Positions 25,157 through 32,543 of a stretch of DNA of 38,131 bases are shown in pieces. Position 1 is the stretch's first letter; the number at the start of each line of letters is the position of its first letter. Source of the stretch: QYQL01 sp041674265 (GTDB lineage Bacteria > Verrucomicrobiota > Verrucomicrobiia > Chthoniobacterales > Terrimicrobiaceae); the NCBI GenBank assembly GCA_041674265.1, contig JBAYWC010000013.1, forward strand, positions 1 to 38,131, written 5' to 3'. The notes under the pieces were generated by a model. It searched no databases. It was not told the DNA's origin and was given only the letters and a program-made list of their open reading frames with translations. Position numbers and translations under genes: made by a program.

Positions 25157-26473
25157 TCAAAAAAACCGCCAGGGTGAAAAGAAAAAGATGCTGACCAGAA
25201 TCAGGATCGGAAGAAGGATGGGAAGCGCGTAGCGGAAGATGTAGGCAAAAAAGTGCGGAGTACGCACGTTGGAATGGTCGGCAATCGATTTGACCATCAG
25301 GTTCGGGCCGTTCCCAATGTAGGTCATCGCCCCGAAGAAGACGGCCCCCAGAGAAATGGCGAGGATCTCGAGAGGGAAACGCGCGACCGCTTCGGCCACC
25401 TCCAGCGGATTGTCCATGTCCATGTGATGGAGGCCCATTTGCGCCGACAGGAATGTCAGATACGTCGGGGCATTGTCCAGGAACGAGGAAAGGAATCCGG
25501 TCGAATAATAGAACTGGAGCGGGGTTTCGATTCCGAGAGCGGCGGCATGCGTGCCCAGGTAGTCGAGTGCGGGCACCATCGTCGCGAAGATGCCGAGGAA
25601 CAACCAGGCGACTTCCTTGATCGGGGCAAAAGTGAAGTCGTTCGCCTCGTGAACGGGCTGGGGGGTGAAGTAGAAGGACGCGGCGGCGGCCAGCGCCATG
25701 ATCGCCTCCGGTACCAGAAAGGGCAGGGTTTTATTGTAGAGAACCGCCGCCAGGATGATCGCGATGAAAATCATGTTGTGCCTGCCGTCAAATCTCCATT
25801 TCTCGTGCGCGGTCTGCTCTTCCATGACTTCGCGCGGGGCCTTCCGGATGTTGATTCGGTCGGCCACGTAGAAAACCGCCAGGAGCAGGCCCACCGCGAA
25901 CACCCAGGCAGGCCAGCCATGCTGCAGCGTCCACCAGAAGGGAACGCCTTTCAAATACCCGAGAAACAACGGCGGGTCGCCGATCGGCGTGAGGCAGCCG
26001 GAGACGTTGCTGACGATGAAGATGAAGATCACGATATGGAACGAGGTAATCCGGTATTTGTTCATCCGGATCCACGGCCGGATCAGCAGCATCGACGCTC
26101 CGGTCGTCCCGATGATGTTCGCGATGACGGCCCCGATGGCCAGGAAGAGCACGTTTGTCGCGGGGCGGGATTCTCCTTTCACGCGGATATGGATTCCCCC
26201 CGCGGCGACAAAAAGCGATCCGATCAATGCGATGAAGCTGGCGTATTCGTGCGCGACATGGCCGAACCTCTCCGGCTGGCGCAGAACGTAGAAATAATAA
26301 CAGACGGTCACCAGGCCCAGGCCGACCGACACCTTCGGATAGTGATGATGCCACCAGTCTCCAAGAAGCACCGGCCCGATGGCAATCATCAGCAGGAGCG
26401 CCGCAAATGGAAGGATCATCCACGGATTGACTTCGTAGGGTGATTCGGTTCCGGACGCGAGAAGGTAGAACAT
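25157..26473 (-). CDS. ion transporter of the ArsB/NhaD superfamily (probable Na+/H+ antiporter)
   Basis: This 438-residue protein has about 11-12 hydrophobic spans, the usual size for the superfamily. Characteristic segments are ANIIGTTGASMLLIRPWIRM, SNVSGCLTPIGDPPLFLGYL, FLSSFLDNAPTYLTFL and GAMTYIGNGPNLMVKSIADH. The paired loops with G-D-P and D-N-A-P-T match NhaD-type and citrate/arsenite-type carriers. Sodium/proton exchange at the inner membrane is the most likely role, but substrates cannot be fixed by motifs alone. Its stop is next to repeat copy 3. Its start is 51 bases from the divergent DUF4410-like lipoprotein gene. Confidence 0.82.
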   Translation of the reverse strand: MFYLLASGTESPYEVNPWMILPFAALLLMIAIGPVLLGDWWHHHYPKVSVGLGLVTVCYYFYVLRQPERFGHVAHEYASFIALIGSLFVAAGGIHIRVKGESRPATNVLFLAIGAVIANIIGTTGASMLLIRPWIRMNKYRITSFHIVIFIFIVSNVSGCLTPIGDPPLFLGYLKGVPFWWTLQHGWPAWVFAVGLLLAVFYVADRINIRKAPREVMEEQTAHEKWRFDGRHNMIFIAIILAAVLYNKTLPFLVPEAIMALAAAASFYFTPQPVHEANDFTFAPIKEVAWLFLGIFATMVPALDYLGTHAAALGIETPLQFYYSTGFLSSFLDNAPTYLTFLSAQMGLHHMDMDNPLEVAEAVARFPLEILAISLGAVFFGAMTYIGNGPNLMVKSIADHSNVRTPHFFAYIFRYALPILLPILILVSIFFFSPWRFF

Positions 26474-26524
26474 GGCACTTTTTAATGGACAGGTTGCATC
26501 GCCTCATCAAGAACAAAGCCTTCC

Positions 26525-27307
26525 ATGTCTCGATTCCCGCAGTCCTTCCTTCGTTTGTCCGTCCTTGGCTTCTCTGCCGCCCTGCTTGCCTCGTGCGCGT
26601 CTGTCAGCGTCAAGGATGTCGCCCGTCTGGACCCGAACCCGCCATCCCGCCTGCCCGGGAAAGTCTTTGTGGCCCCGTTCACTTTCACGTCGTCCGGGGT
26701 CCGCGTGGACCGTAAAGGGGCCGATCTCGAGAATTTGAAGTTCAACCTCCGCGAACTCATGACCCGGAACCTTGTGCGGCGGCTCCCGAAGTATGTCGCG
26801 CCGGCCGAGGCGGTCGCTGCCAATGCCCCCCTGCCGCGGGGAAATTATTGGCTCATCCGGGGTAATTTCGATCGGGTTTACCAAGGCAGCCGGTTGCTCC
26901 GGTCCGTGGTCGGGCTGGGAGCGGGAGCCACGCTCATGGACACCACGATCGTTGTCTATGACCTTTCCGGTCCGAATCCGCGGCCGTTCCTGCGGATCGT
27001 CACCACGGGAGGGTCGAATATCTCGCCGGGCATCGGAGGGGTCGCCACCTTTTTTGTCTCGGGCCCCATAGCCCTGACCTCCCTCTTCAATGTGGTGGAC
27101 GGCGTCCGCAGCGGGATCACGTTCGACACGATCCGCACCACCCGCGAGGTCAACGCCGCCCTTTCCGAATTTCTCTACCAGCGTGGAGCCATCCCCTATA
27201 AAAAGGCCGCGGGACCGAAACGCCTGGGGGAATTCCCGAACCGGATCGGGCCGCCCGACCGGGCGAAAATGCGGGGATCCTTGAGCGTCGAACCGGCCGG
27301 ACAATGA
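26525..27307 (+). CDS. lipoprotein of the DUF4410 type
   Basis: This 260-residue protein has an N-terminal signal with lipobox LLASC (Cys at about 23), so it should be lipid-anchored in the envelope. The body has a beta start KVFVAPFTFTSSGVRVDRKG, a middle with YWLIRGNFDRVYQGSRLLRS and a glycine-rich stretch VVGLGAGATLMDTTIVVYDL, which fits DUF4410-type lipoproteins. The C-terminal 40 residues are basic. The function is unknown. It is divergent from the ion transporter and is followed by a hairpin and the saccharopine-dehydrogenase-family gene, which has its own start 75 bases on. Confidence 0.7.
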   Translation: MSRFPQSFLRLSVLGFSAALLASCASVSVKDVARLDPNPPSRLPGKVFVAPFTFTSSGVRVDRKGADLENLKFNLRELMTRNLVRRLPKYVAPAEAVAANAPLPRGNYWLIRGNFDRVYQGSRLLRSVVGLGAGATLMDTTIVVYDLSGPNPRPFLRIVTTGGSNISPGIGGVATFFVSGPIALTSLFNVVDGVRSGITFDTIRTTREVNAALSEFLYQRGAIPYKKAAGPKRLGEFPNRIGPPDRAKMRGSLSVEPAGQ

Positions 27308-27330
27308 TCGTTGCCCTGTCGGCTGCGCTT

Positions 27331-27362
27331 GCTCCAGCCGGGTTCATGGGCTAGGTTGGAGC
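27331..27362 (+). repeat. 9-bp hairpin before the saccharopine-dehydrogenase-family gene
   Basis: GCTCCAGCC and GGTTGGAGC pair over nine bases (one G.U) around a 14-base loop. It lies 24 bases after the lipoprotein stop and 20 bases before the next start. It may end the lipoprotein transcript or fold in the next gene's leader; no T run follows. Confidence 0.35.
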
Positions 27363-27381
27363 CGCCCGCGGGGCATTTCTT

Positions 27382-28608
27382 ATGGCTAATGCAATGGTTG
27401 TCGGGATCGGCGGGGTTGGGTCCGTGATCGCCCAGAAGCTTCGCGAATTCGATTGTTTCGACCGGATCGTTCTCGCGGATCTGGATCCCGTTTTTGCCCA
27501 GCGATTGGCGGCCAGGACACCGAAAAACCGGTTTGCCGTGGTGCAGGCGAATGCGATGGACATCGATGGTCTCACCGCTCTGATGAAGGAACATGCGGTT
27601 GCCGTGACCTGCAATGCATGCGTCTGCCAGACGAACCACTCGGTCCTCGAGGCCTGCCTGCGCGCGGGTTCGCACTACCTCGATATGGCGGCGGACATTT
27701 ACTCCGCTCCGGGAGTCAAACGCCCCGGGAAAAATTCTTTCGAGGCGGAGATCGAGAAATTCCACCAGCCCTTCCTCGACCGGAATCTCGCGGGAATCCT
27801 GTGCATGGGAATGGACCCGGGCGCGGTGAACGTCTTCGCCCGCTGGGCCATCGACCGCCTCGATACCGCGTCCAGCATCCGGGTGCTCGACGCCGACAAT
27901 GCCGAGGTCAAGGGATACCGGTTCGCCGTCCTTTTTTCACCCGAGACCTTTTTCGAGGAACTCGGAGCGGCCCCTTATTATGTGAAGGACGGCCGGGTCA
28001 TCAGCGGGAAGCCGCTCGAGACCGAGGTCGAATGGGTCCGGTTTCCCGATCCGATCGGCCTCCAGAAAACCTATGCTGTCGCCCACGAAGAGGGGGTCAG
28101 CCTTGGAATTTATCCGCCGTTCGTGGAGAAGGGGGTCAGGTATTCGGTCTTCAAGTATAGCGTCCCGGACAAAGTCGTGAACATTTCGAAGTCGCTCCAG
28201 CTTCTCAATCTCGACACCTGGAAAAAAGTTCTGGTGGACGGCGTCGAGGTCTCCCCGGTGCGCGTGGCGAGCGCTCATCTTCCGAAGCCCGCCCAGCTTG
28301 GCGCGACGGTGGACGGCTACTCGTGCGTGGGCACCGAGGTGCGGGGCACGAAGGACCGCCGGCGTGTCGAGTATTTCGTTTACTCGATGGACAGCCACCG
28401 CGACACCTACGAGAAATACGGCTACTCGCTCACGCTGGTGCAAACCGGCATTCCCCCGGCCCTCACGGCCAAGCTCCTGGTCACCGGCAAAATTCCCGAG
28501 CGCGGAGTGATGATGCCGGAAGCCCTCGATCCGGAGGAACTCATGGACCACTTCACCCGCGAGGGGCTTCCGATTTTTGTCGAAAAGCGCGAAGTTGAAA
28601 GAATCTGA
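27382..28608 (+). CDS. saccharopine-dehydrogenase-family oxidoreductase
   Basis: This 408-residue protein begins with a Rossmann nucleotide-binding motif GIGGVGS (8-14) and has the family segments CNACVCQTNHSVLEACLRAG, HYLDMAAD, GMDPGAVNVFARWAIDRL, VGTEVRGTK and LVQTGIPPALTAKLLVTG. Family members include saccharopine dehydrogenase (LYS9 type) in lysine metabolism and carboxynorspermidine dehydrogenase in polyamine synthesis. Architecture and length fit both. It is followed after 16 bases by an aldehyde dehydrogenase. A saccharopine reductase type that yields aminoadipate semialdehyde would pair well with that enzyme for lysine breakdown, but this is inference, since no lysine-ketoglutarate reductase is seen here. 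Confidence 0.8.
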   Translation: MANAMVVGIGGVGSVIAQKLREFDCFDRIVLADLDPVFAQRLAARTPKNRFAVVQANAMDIDGLTALMKEHAVAVTCNACVCQTNHSVLEACLRAGSHYLDMAADIYSAPGVKRPGKNSFEAEIEKFHQPFLDRNLAGILCMGMDPGAVNVFARWAIDRLDTASSIRVLDADNAEVKGYRFAVLFSPETFFEELGAAPYYVKDGRVISGKPLETEVEWVRFPDPIGLQKTYAVAHEEGVSLGIYPPFVEKGVRYSVFKYSVPDKVVNISKSLQLLNLDTWKKVLVDGVEVSPVRVASAHLPKPAQLGATVDGYSCVGTEVRGTKDRRRVEYFVYSMDSHRDTYEKYGYSLTLVQTGIPPALTAKLLVTGKIPERGVMMPEALDPEELMDHFTREGLPIFVEKREVERI

Positions 28609-28624
28609 TGGCGGAGACCACGCC

Positions 28625-30052
28625 ATGACACCGAAACCCCTTTACATCAATGGCCGCCACATGGCTTCCGGGCGCAGCCATGCCGTGACCGATCCCTGGA
28701 ATGGCGCCCGCCTGGCGGAAGTCTGCGTGGCGGATGACGCGCAGGTGGAGGAGGCCGTCGCCTCCGCCCACGCGGCCTTCCAGGTCACGCGGAAAATGAC
28801 CGCCAATGCGCGGGCCGTCATCCTGGAAGATATCGCGGAACTCATCGAGGAACGCCGGGCGGAATTTGTTTCGACCATTGTCGCCGAGGCCGGGAAACCG
28901 GTCACATTTGCCGAGGCTGAAACCGAACGCGCGCGCCTGACCTTCCGCTTTGCCGCGGCGCTCGCGCTTTCCGACGAAGGCCACGGGATCGCGGTGGATG
29001 CCAGCCCGCCGGGGGCCGGGCACTTCGGGATCGTCAGGCGCTTTCCGGTGGGCGTGATCCTCGGCATCACGCCGTTCAATTTCCCGCTCAACCTCGTCAC
29101 CCACAAAGTCGCCCCCTGCCTCGCCACGGGCAACACCATGATCCTCAAGCCCGCGTTGAAAACCCCGCTCTCGAGCCTCCTGCTCGCGGAGGTGCTCGAT
29201 GCCGCCCTCGTTCCGCCCGGCCAGATCAATGTCGTTCCCTTCCATCACGAGCGCATCCCCCCGCTTCTCGAAGACCCCCGGATCAGGATGGTCAGCTTCA
29301 CCGGCAGCGCGCGGGTCGGGTGGCGGATGAAATCGCAGGCCGCAAAGAAAAAAGTCGCCCTCGAGCTTGGCGGCAATGCCGCGGTCGTCGTCGAGCCGGA
29401 CTGCGACTGGCGGGCCGCGATTCCCAAGATCGCCTCCGCATCCTACGGCTACGCCGGGCAGTCGTGCATCAGCGTCCAGCGAATCCTCGTCCACAAGGAC
29501 ATCCACGCCCCGTTCCGCGAGGTGCTCCTCGCATACATTGCCGAAAAAATCCCCGCAGGCGATCCCTCGGACAAATCGACCGTTGTCGGACCGATGATCA
29601 ATGCCGAGGAACGCAAGAAAATCCTCGGCTGGATCAAAGAGGCGGAAAACCAGGGGGCCCGTCTGCTCACGCCCCTGCGCGTCGAAGGCCGTTCCCTGCT
29701 CGGCCCCGTCCTGCTGGAAAATGTTCCCGCGAACTGTTCCGTGCTTTGCGAGGAAGCGTTCGCCCCTCTCGCCGTCCTGCAAAGCCACGACTCGTTTCCG
29801 GACGCCCTCGCGATGGTCAACGACTCCGCCTTCGGGCTCCAGGCCGGGGTCTTTACCGGCGACATTCGCAAGGCCCTGCTTGCCTTCGAGGAACTCGAAG
29901 TCGGCGGCGTCCTGATCGGCCAGGTTCCCACATTCCGCGTCGAGAACATGCCCTATGGCGGCGTCAAGGAAAGCGGCTTCGGCCGCGAAGGCGTCCGCTA
30001 CGCGATGGAAGAAATGACCGAGCCCCGCAGCCTCATTATCAACCGGGGCTGA
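28625..30052 (+). CDS. NAD(P)-dependent aldehyde dehydrogenase
   Basis: This 475-residue enzyme is complete for the ALDH superfamily. It shows GVILGITPFNFPLNL, the cofactor loop FTGSARVGWRM, the general-base Glu247 in ALELGGNA, the catalytic Cys281 in YAGQSCISVQR, EEAFAPLAVL and the closing PYGGVKESGFGREG. It oxidises an aldehyde to an acid in the cytoplasm. The sequence type resembles enzymes acting on small polar or semialdehyde substrates. The start at 28625 follows GGAG (28613-28616) at a normal distance; a TTG reading further upstream would overlap the preceding gene and is less likely. With the preceding oxidoreductase it forms a two-gene unit. Confidence 0.92.
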   Translation: MTPKPLYINGRHMASGRSHAVTDPWNGARLAEVCVADDAQVEEAVASAHAAFQVTRKMTANARAVILEDIAELIEERRAEFVSTIVAEAGKPVTFAEAETERARLTFRFAAALALSDEGHGIAVDASPPGAGHFGIVRRFPVGVILGITPFNFPLNLVTHKVAPCLATGNTMILKPALKTPLSSLLLAEVLDAALVPPGQINVVPFHHERIPPLLEDPRIRMVSFTGSARVGWRMKSQAAKKKVALELGGNAAVVVEPDCDWRAAIPKIASASYGYAGQSCISVQRILVHKDIHAPFREVLLAYIAEKIPAGDPSDKSTVVGPMINAEERKKILGWIKEAENQGARLLTPLRVEGRSLLGPVLLENVPANCSVLCEEAFAPLAVLQSHDSFPDALAMVNDSAFGLQAGVFTGDIRKALLAFEELEVGGVLIGQVPTFRVENMPYGGVKESGFGREGVRYAMEEMTEPRSLIINRG

Positions 30053-30129
30053 CCTTCGCATTGCCGGCGCGGTAACGCCCTGAATCCCATTGACTGCGCA
30101 GGCAAAATCAGGTGTCCTTCAGGAATCGT

Positions 30130-30297
30130 ATGGACTCCCCGGCCTGTTCGCTTTTGGGCTTTGCAAGACAGATGCTCGTTGTTCCTGCTTGTGCGGCCCT
30201 GTTGCTGGGAGGATTGGCAAATGTCACCCTGCGGGCGCAAACGGATCCCTTGCTGGGGGAACCGATCAGCGTGCCGCTGACTGTCAATACGTTTTGA
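30130..30297 (+). CDS. small putative secreted protein, unrecognised
   Basis: This 55-residue ORF has a ribosome-binding site AGGA (30121-30124) five bases before its ATG. A hydrophobic core MLVVPACAALLLGGLANV is followed by TLRAQ, which looks like a signal peptide with a cleavage site. Only about 20 residues follow. It may be a true small exported protein or the front of a broken gene whose rest is the ORF at 30323-30559 in another frame. I recognise no family. Confidence 0.4.
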   Translation: MDSPACSLLGFARQMLVVPACAALLLGGLANVTLRAQTDPLLGEPISVPLTVNTF

Positions 30298-30322
30298 AGA
30301 GCATTCCCCAAACGGAAATTTG

Positions 30323-30559
30323 ATGTATGGCGCGTCGTGCGGGACCCAGGCCCTTCCGGAAAAACCGGCCGATCAGATCAAGACTGAGCCAAAGCTCCAG
30401 AACCCGACTTATTACCGCCTTCGCCTTGGAGGCCGCGAATTCCTGGCCATTCTCGATATCGGCAGGGATGCGGAGAGGGCGGACCTCGACATTGATTTTG
30501 ACGGGCGGGGGCTTTTCGATGCCATCAAGGGAACCGAAGGCATTGCCAAGGGGAAATAA
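30323..30559 (+). CDS. hypothetical protein, possibly the second part of a broken gene
   Basis: This 78-residue ORF contains TYYRLRLGGREFLAILDIGR and DAERADLDIDFDGRGLFDAI, which look like real beta-strand-rich protein. The first 20 residues are less convincing. It starts 25 bases after the small secreted ORF and might be its frameshifted continuation. The following stretch to 30699 holds only a weak hairpin (AATAGA/TCTATT, 30590-30609). Confidence 0.35.
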   Translation: MYGASCGTQALPEKPADQIKTEPKLQNPTYYRLRLGGREFLAILDIGRDAERADLDIDFDGRGLFDAIKGTEGIAKGK

Positions 30560-30699
30560 ACAGAGGTCCAAATGGCGGAATAGCTGAAAAATAGACGGGT
30601 TATTCTATTCTTGAGCAACTTACGTTGAAGCAGTTCAAAAAAACGGCGATTCCTTGAACATTTGATCGGAACCGCTTTCCCATTGTTGTTCGGAAACAA

Positions 30700-30870
30700 A
30701 TGTCCAATCAACCAAAGGGAGTTCCGCAGGTTCCCTCGGATTTTGAGGGAGCTGAAACGAAGGTTTTCTTGCACGATCGGTACTTTGCCTTACTGAAATG
30801 TTTGCAGTCGGGAGAGAACCAAGCGTCCGTAACGATTCCCATCATTTCTTTTCCTCCACGTGGCCGCTGA
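30700..30870 (+). CDS. 56-residue hypothetical protein
   Basis: The ORF runs from ATG 30700 to TGA 30870. The segment GAETKVFLHDRYFALLKCLQ looks like an amphipathic helix. The region is more AT-rich than its neighbours, which suggests foreign origin, perhaps from the same phage-like DNA as the terminase-like piece just downstream. The ribosome-binding site is weak. No family is recognised. Confidence 0.3.
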   Translation: MSNQPKGVPQVPSDFEGAETKVFLHDRYFALLKCLQSGENQASVTIPIISFPPRGR

Positions 30871-30923
30871 CCTCTGTGTTTTACGGCCAGTCCAGCCAGC
30901 CTCTTAAAGTCCAATAGGAAATC

Positions 30924-30940
30924 CCCCGGCTTTGCCGGGG
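30924..30940. terminator. strong palindromic hairpin, possible terminator or REP-like unit
   Basis: CCCCGGC and GCCGGGG pair perfectly around TTT. A second small palindrome ACTCT-C-AGAGT follows at 30943-30953. There is no clear T run, so it may be a REP-like unit rather than a classical terminator. It sits at the edge of the phage-like and selD debris. Confidence 0.4.
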
Positions 30941-30979
30941 AGACTCTCAGAGTTTGACGCCGAAATGACACGGTCAATC

Positions 30980-31000
30980 GGAAAGCGGAAAGCGGAAAGC
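30980..31000. repeat. three tandem copies of GGAAAGC
   Basis: The 7-base unit GGAAAGC is repeated three times without change. It lies directly at the start of the terminase-like fragment. Such a tract can vary in copy number by slippage. Confidence 0.7.
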
Positions 31001-31126
31001 CGTCGATCATCGCGTTTCGCGAATACCAGGGTCCGGTGTTTCAGGATCGGGAGAGCGGGATCCAGGTGCTGCACTGGTCGCGCCAGATCGGGAAGAGCTT
31101 TGTGCTGGCGGCTTGGGCGGTGGACC
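30997..31126 (+). pseudogene. fragment resembling the N-terminus of a phage terminase large subunit
   Basis: In this frame the DNA encodes KPSIIAFREYQGPVFQDRES, then GIQVLHWSRQIGKSFVLAAW and AVDR. A tyrosine/Q motif followed by a degenerate Walker A (SRQIGKS) and a helix is the opening of large terminase ATPases that package phage DNA. The match ends abruptly at about 31126, where selD sequence begins in another frame. About 43 residues remain of a protein of usually 450-600. It is a recombination scar from prophage-like DNA. The assignment is by pattern only. Confidence 0.5.
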
Positions 31127-31884
31127 GCTCTCACCGCGCTTTCCATCATCGGATTCCCGAGCGGAAAACTCGCGGACAACGTGATGAGCGCGATCTTGCG
31201 CGGCGGGTTGGAAAAAATGGCCGAGGCCGGGGTGCCGGTCATCGGCGGACACAGCATCCAGGATTCCGAAATCAAGGCGGGCTTCGCCGTGACGGGCCTG
31301 ATCGCCAGGGAACGCGTGACGAAACGGGCCGGAGCGCGCGAAGGGGATGTCCTGGTCCTCACCAAGCCGCTCGGAACAGTCGTGGTCTGTTTCGCTGCCC
31401 AGATCGGACGTGCGCCGGACGAAGTTCTTTCTCCTGCGGTCCATTCGATGACATCACTGAACCGCACGGCTTCCGAAATCATGCAGCGCCACGGGGCGCA
31501 TGCCTGCACGGATGTCACCGGCTTCGGGCTGTTGGGACATCTTGCGGAGATGGCGCGGACGAGTGGCGTCGATATGGAGATTGCGTGGAACGACATTCCG
31601 CTGCTGCCCGGCTCGTTGGACTTGGCAAGAGCGGGGGTGATCCCCGGGGGCGACGGACCGGAATCGCGAGGCGTTGTCCGCGCGACTGGACATCGAAGAA
31701 GGTCTCGATGCGATGGCGCTGGAACTTTGTCACGATCCCCAGACATCAGGAGGGCTTCTGATTTCCCTCCCCGCGGAAAGCGCTGCCGGGTTGCTCTCCG
31801 GCTTGCATGAGGCCGGGGTGAAAGAGGCGGCCGTCATTGGACGTGTGGCCGGATCGGGCGGGGGAACAATTCCGGATCAAAAAT
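31127..31884 (+). pseudogene. selD: selenide, water dikinase: N-terminus missing, frameshifted
   Basis: SelD makes selenophosphate from selenide and ATP, the selenium donor for selenocysteine and 2-selenouridine. Clear segments are LTALSIIGFPSGKLADNVMS, GVPVIGGHSIQDSEIKAGFA, VLTKPLGT, CTDVTGFGLLGHLAEMA and, in the next frame, CHDPQTSGGLLISLPAESAA. The first 90-100 residues, with the catalytic Cys/Sec and Lys, are gone and replaced by the terminase-like fragment. A frame change occurs at about 31651-31658: frame 2 ends at VIPGG and frame 3 resumes at RNREALSARLD. A second shift near 31872 would restore an ending RIKNGTS in frame 1. Each is consistent with one extra base. The gene cannot be functional. 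Confidence 0.82.
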
Positions 31885-32022
31885 GGCACCTCCTCGAAAA
31901 AAACTTCCACGCAAAATCGACTGAGCCAACCCCAACAAAACTCCGAAATCGCCTGCTGCGCGGAAGATCATCAGCCCGTCGGCCCCGGTCCGGCGGGCGG
32001 CGATTCCCAGATCACAGGGGAT

Positions 32023-32298
32023 GTGGAGCGCAAATTCTTCGCCTTCCTGAGAGCCGCCAGCAGCCCGCAGGCGCTGGATGCGCCGACCAAGCAGGCCATC
32101 GCCCTCGCGTTGTCGGTGCTCTCGAAGTGCGAACCCTGCCTGATCGCCCACATTGGGAAAGCGAAAAAAATGGGCTTCACCGCAGAGGAAATCGACGATG
32201 CCGCATGGAGCGCCATCGCTTTCGGCGGCTCGCCGGTGATGATGTTTTACAACGGGGTCAAGGAGAAGGTGGCCGGAAGCCCCGCGCTGGAAGCCTGA
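32023..32298 (+). CDS. short AhpD/carboxymuconolactone-decarboxylase-like protein
   Basis: From a GTG at 32023 with GGGG eight bases upstream, the ORF encodes 91 residues. The core TKQAIALALSVLSKCEPCLI is followed by AHIGKAKKMGFTAEEIDDAA. This has the CxxC-xxx-H site (CEPCLIAH) of AhpD-type peroxidase/disulfide reductases, and the end IAFGGSPVMMFYNGVKE fits the family. Family members are usually 100-120 residues, so about 10 N-terminal residues seem to be missing; no ATG exists in frame, and the open frame continues back into the selD debris. It may be a real protein starting at GTG or a 5'-damaged gene. Thiol-dependent peroxide reduction is the expected role if active. Confidence 0.6.
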   Translation: MERKFFAFLRAASSPQALDAPTKQAIALALSVLSKCEPCLIAHIGKAKKMGFTAEEIDDAAWSAIAFGGSPVMMFYNGVKEKVAGSPALEA

Positions 32299-32451
32299 GG
32301 AAAAACGGGCGGCCTGCCCCGTGTGGAGACCGAGCCCCGCAGTCGATTCGGGCGCCGAATGAAACGGGCGGCCCTCTCCTCGAATGTCCGCACGACCTCC
32401 ACCACGATTTTCCGCGCATGAACATCCCCGCAAGGATTTTCTACCCGCATT

Positions 32452-32485
32452 ACAAATCGTTGGTGCGATCGCATCAATGATTTGT
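32452..32485. promoter_or_regulatory. 34-bp palindrome upstream of xseA
   Basis: The left arm ACAAATCGTTGGTGCGA and right arm TCGCATCAATGATTTGT are reverse complements at 15 of 17 positions with no spacer. The two mismatches become G.U pairs in RNA, so the transcript could fold completely. The centre TGCGATCGCA contains the octamer GCGATCGC. It lies 58 bases before the chosen xseA start. The rest of 32299-32543 holds no convincing gene. Confidence 0.65.
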
Positions 32486-32543
32486 GGGTGCGCGGGTGTG
32501 GAAATCGGATGGCATCCTGCGGAGAATCGGGCATTGTTTGAGC

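Noticed and set aside
30412..30774. 120-codon minus-strand frame over the orphan ORFs
   Set aside because: The composition is Arg/Ser-rich without structure, and it overlaps a more protein-like frame on the other strand.
31837..32022. Upstream extension of the AhpD-like frame to 31837
   Set aside because: The added residues come from selD debris read in another frame and do not match the family, and the only start there is TTG.
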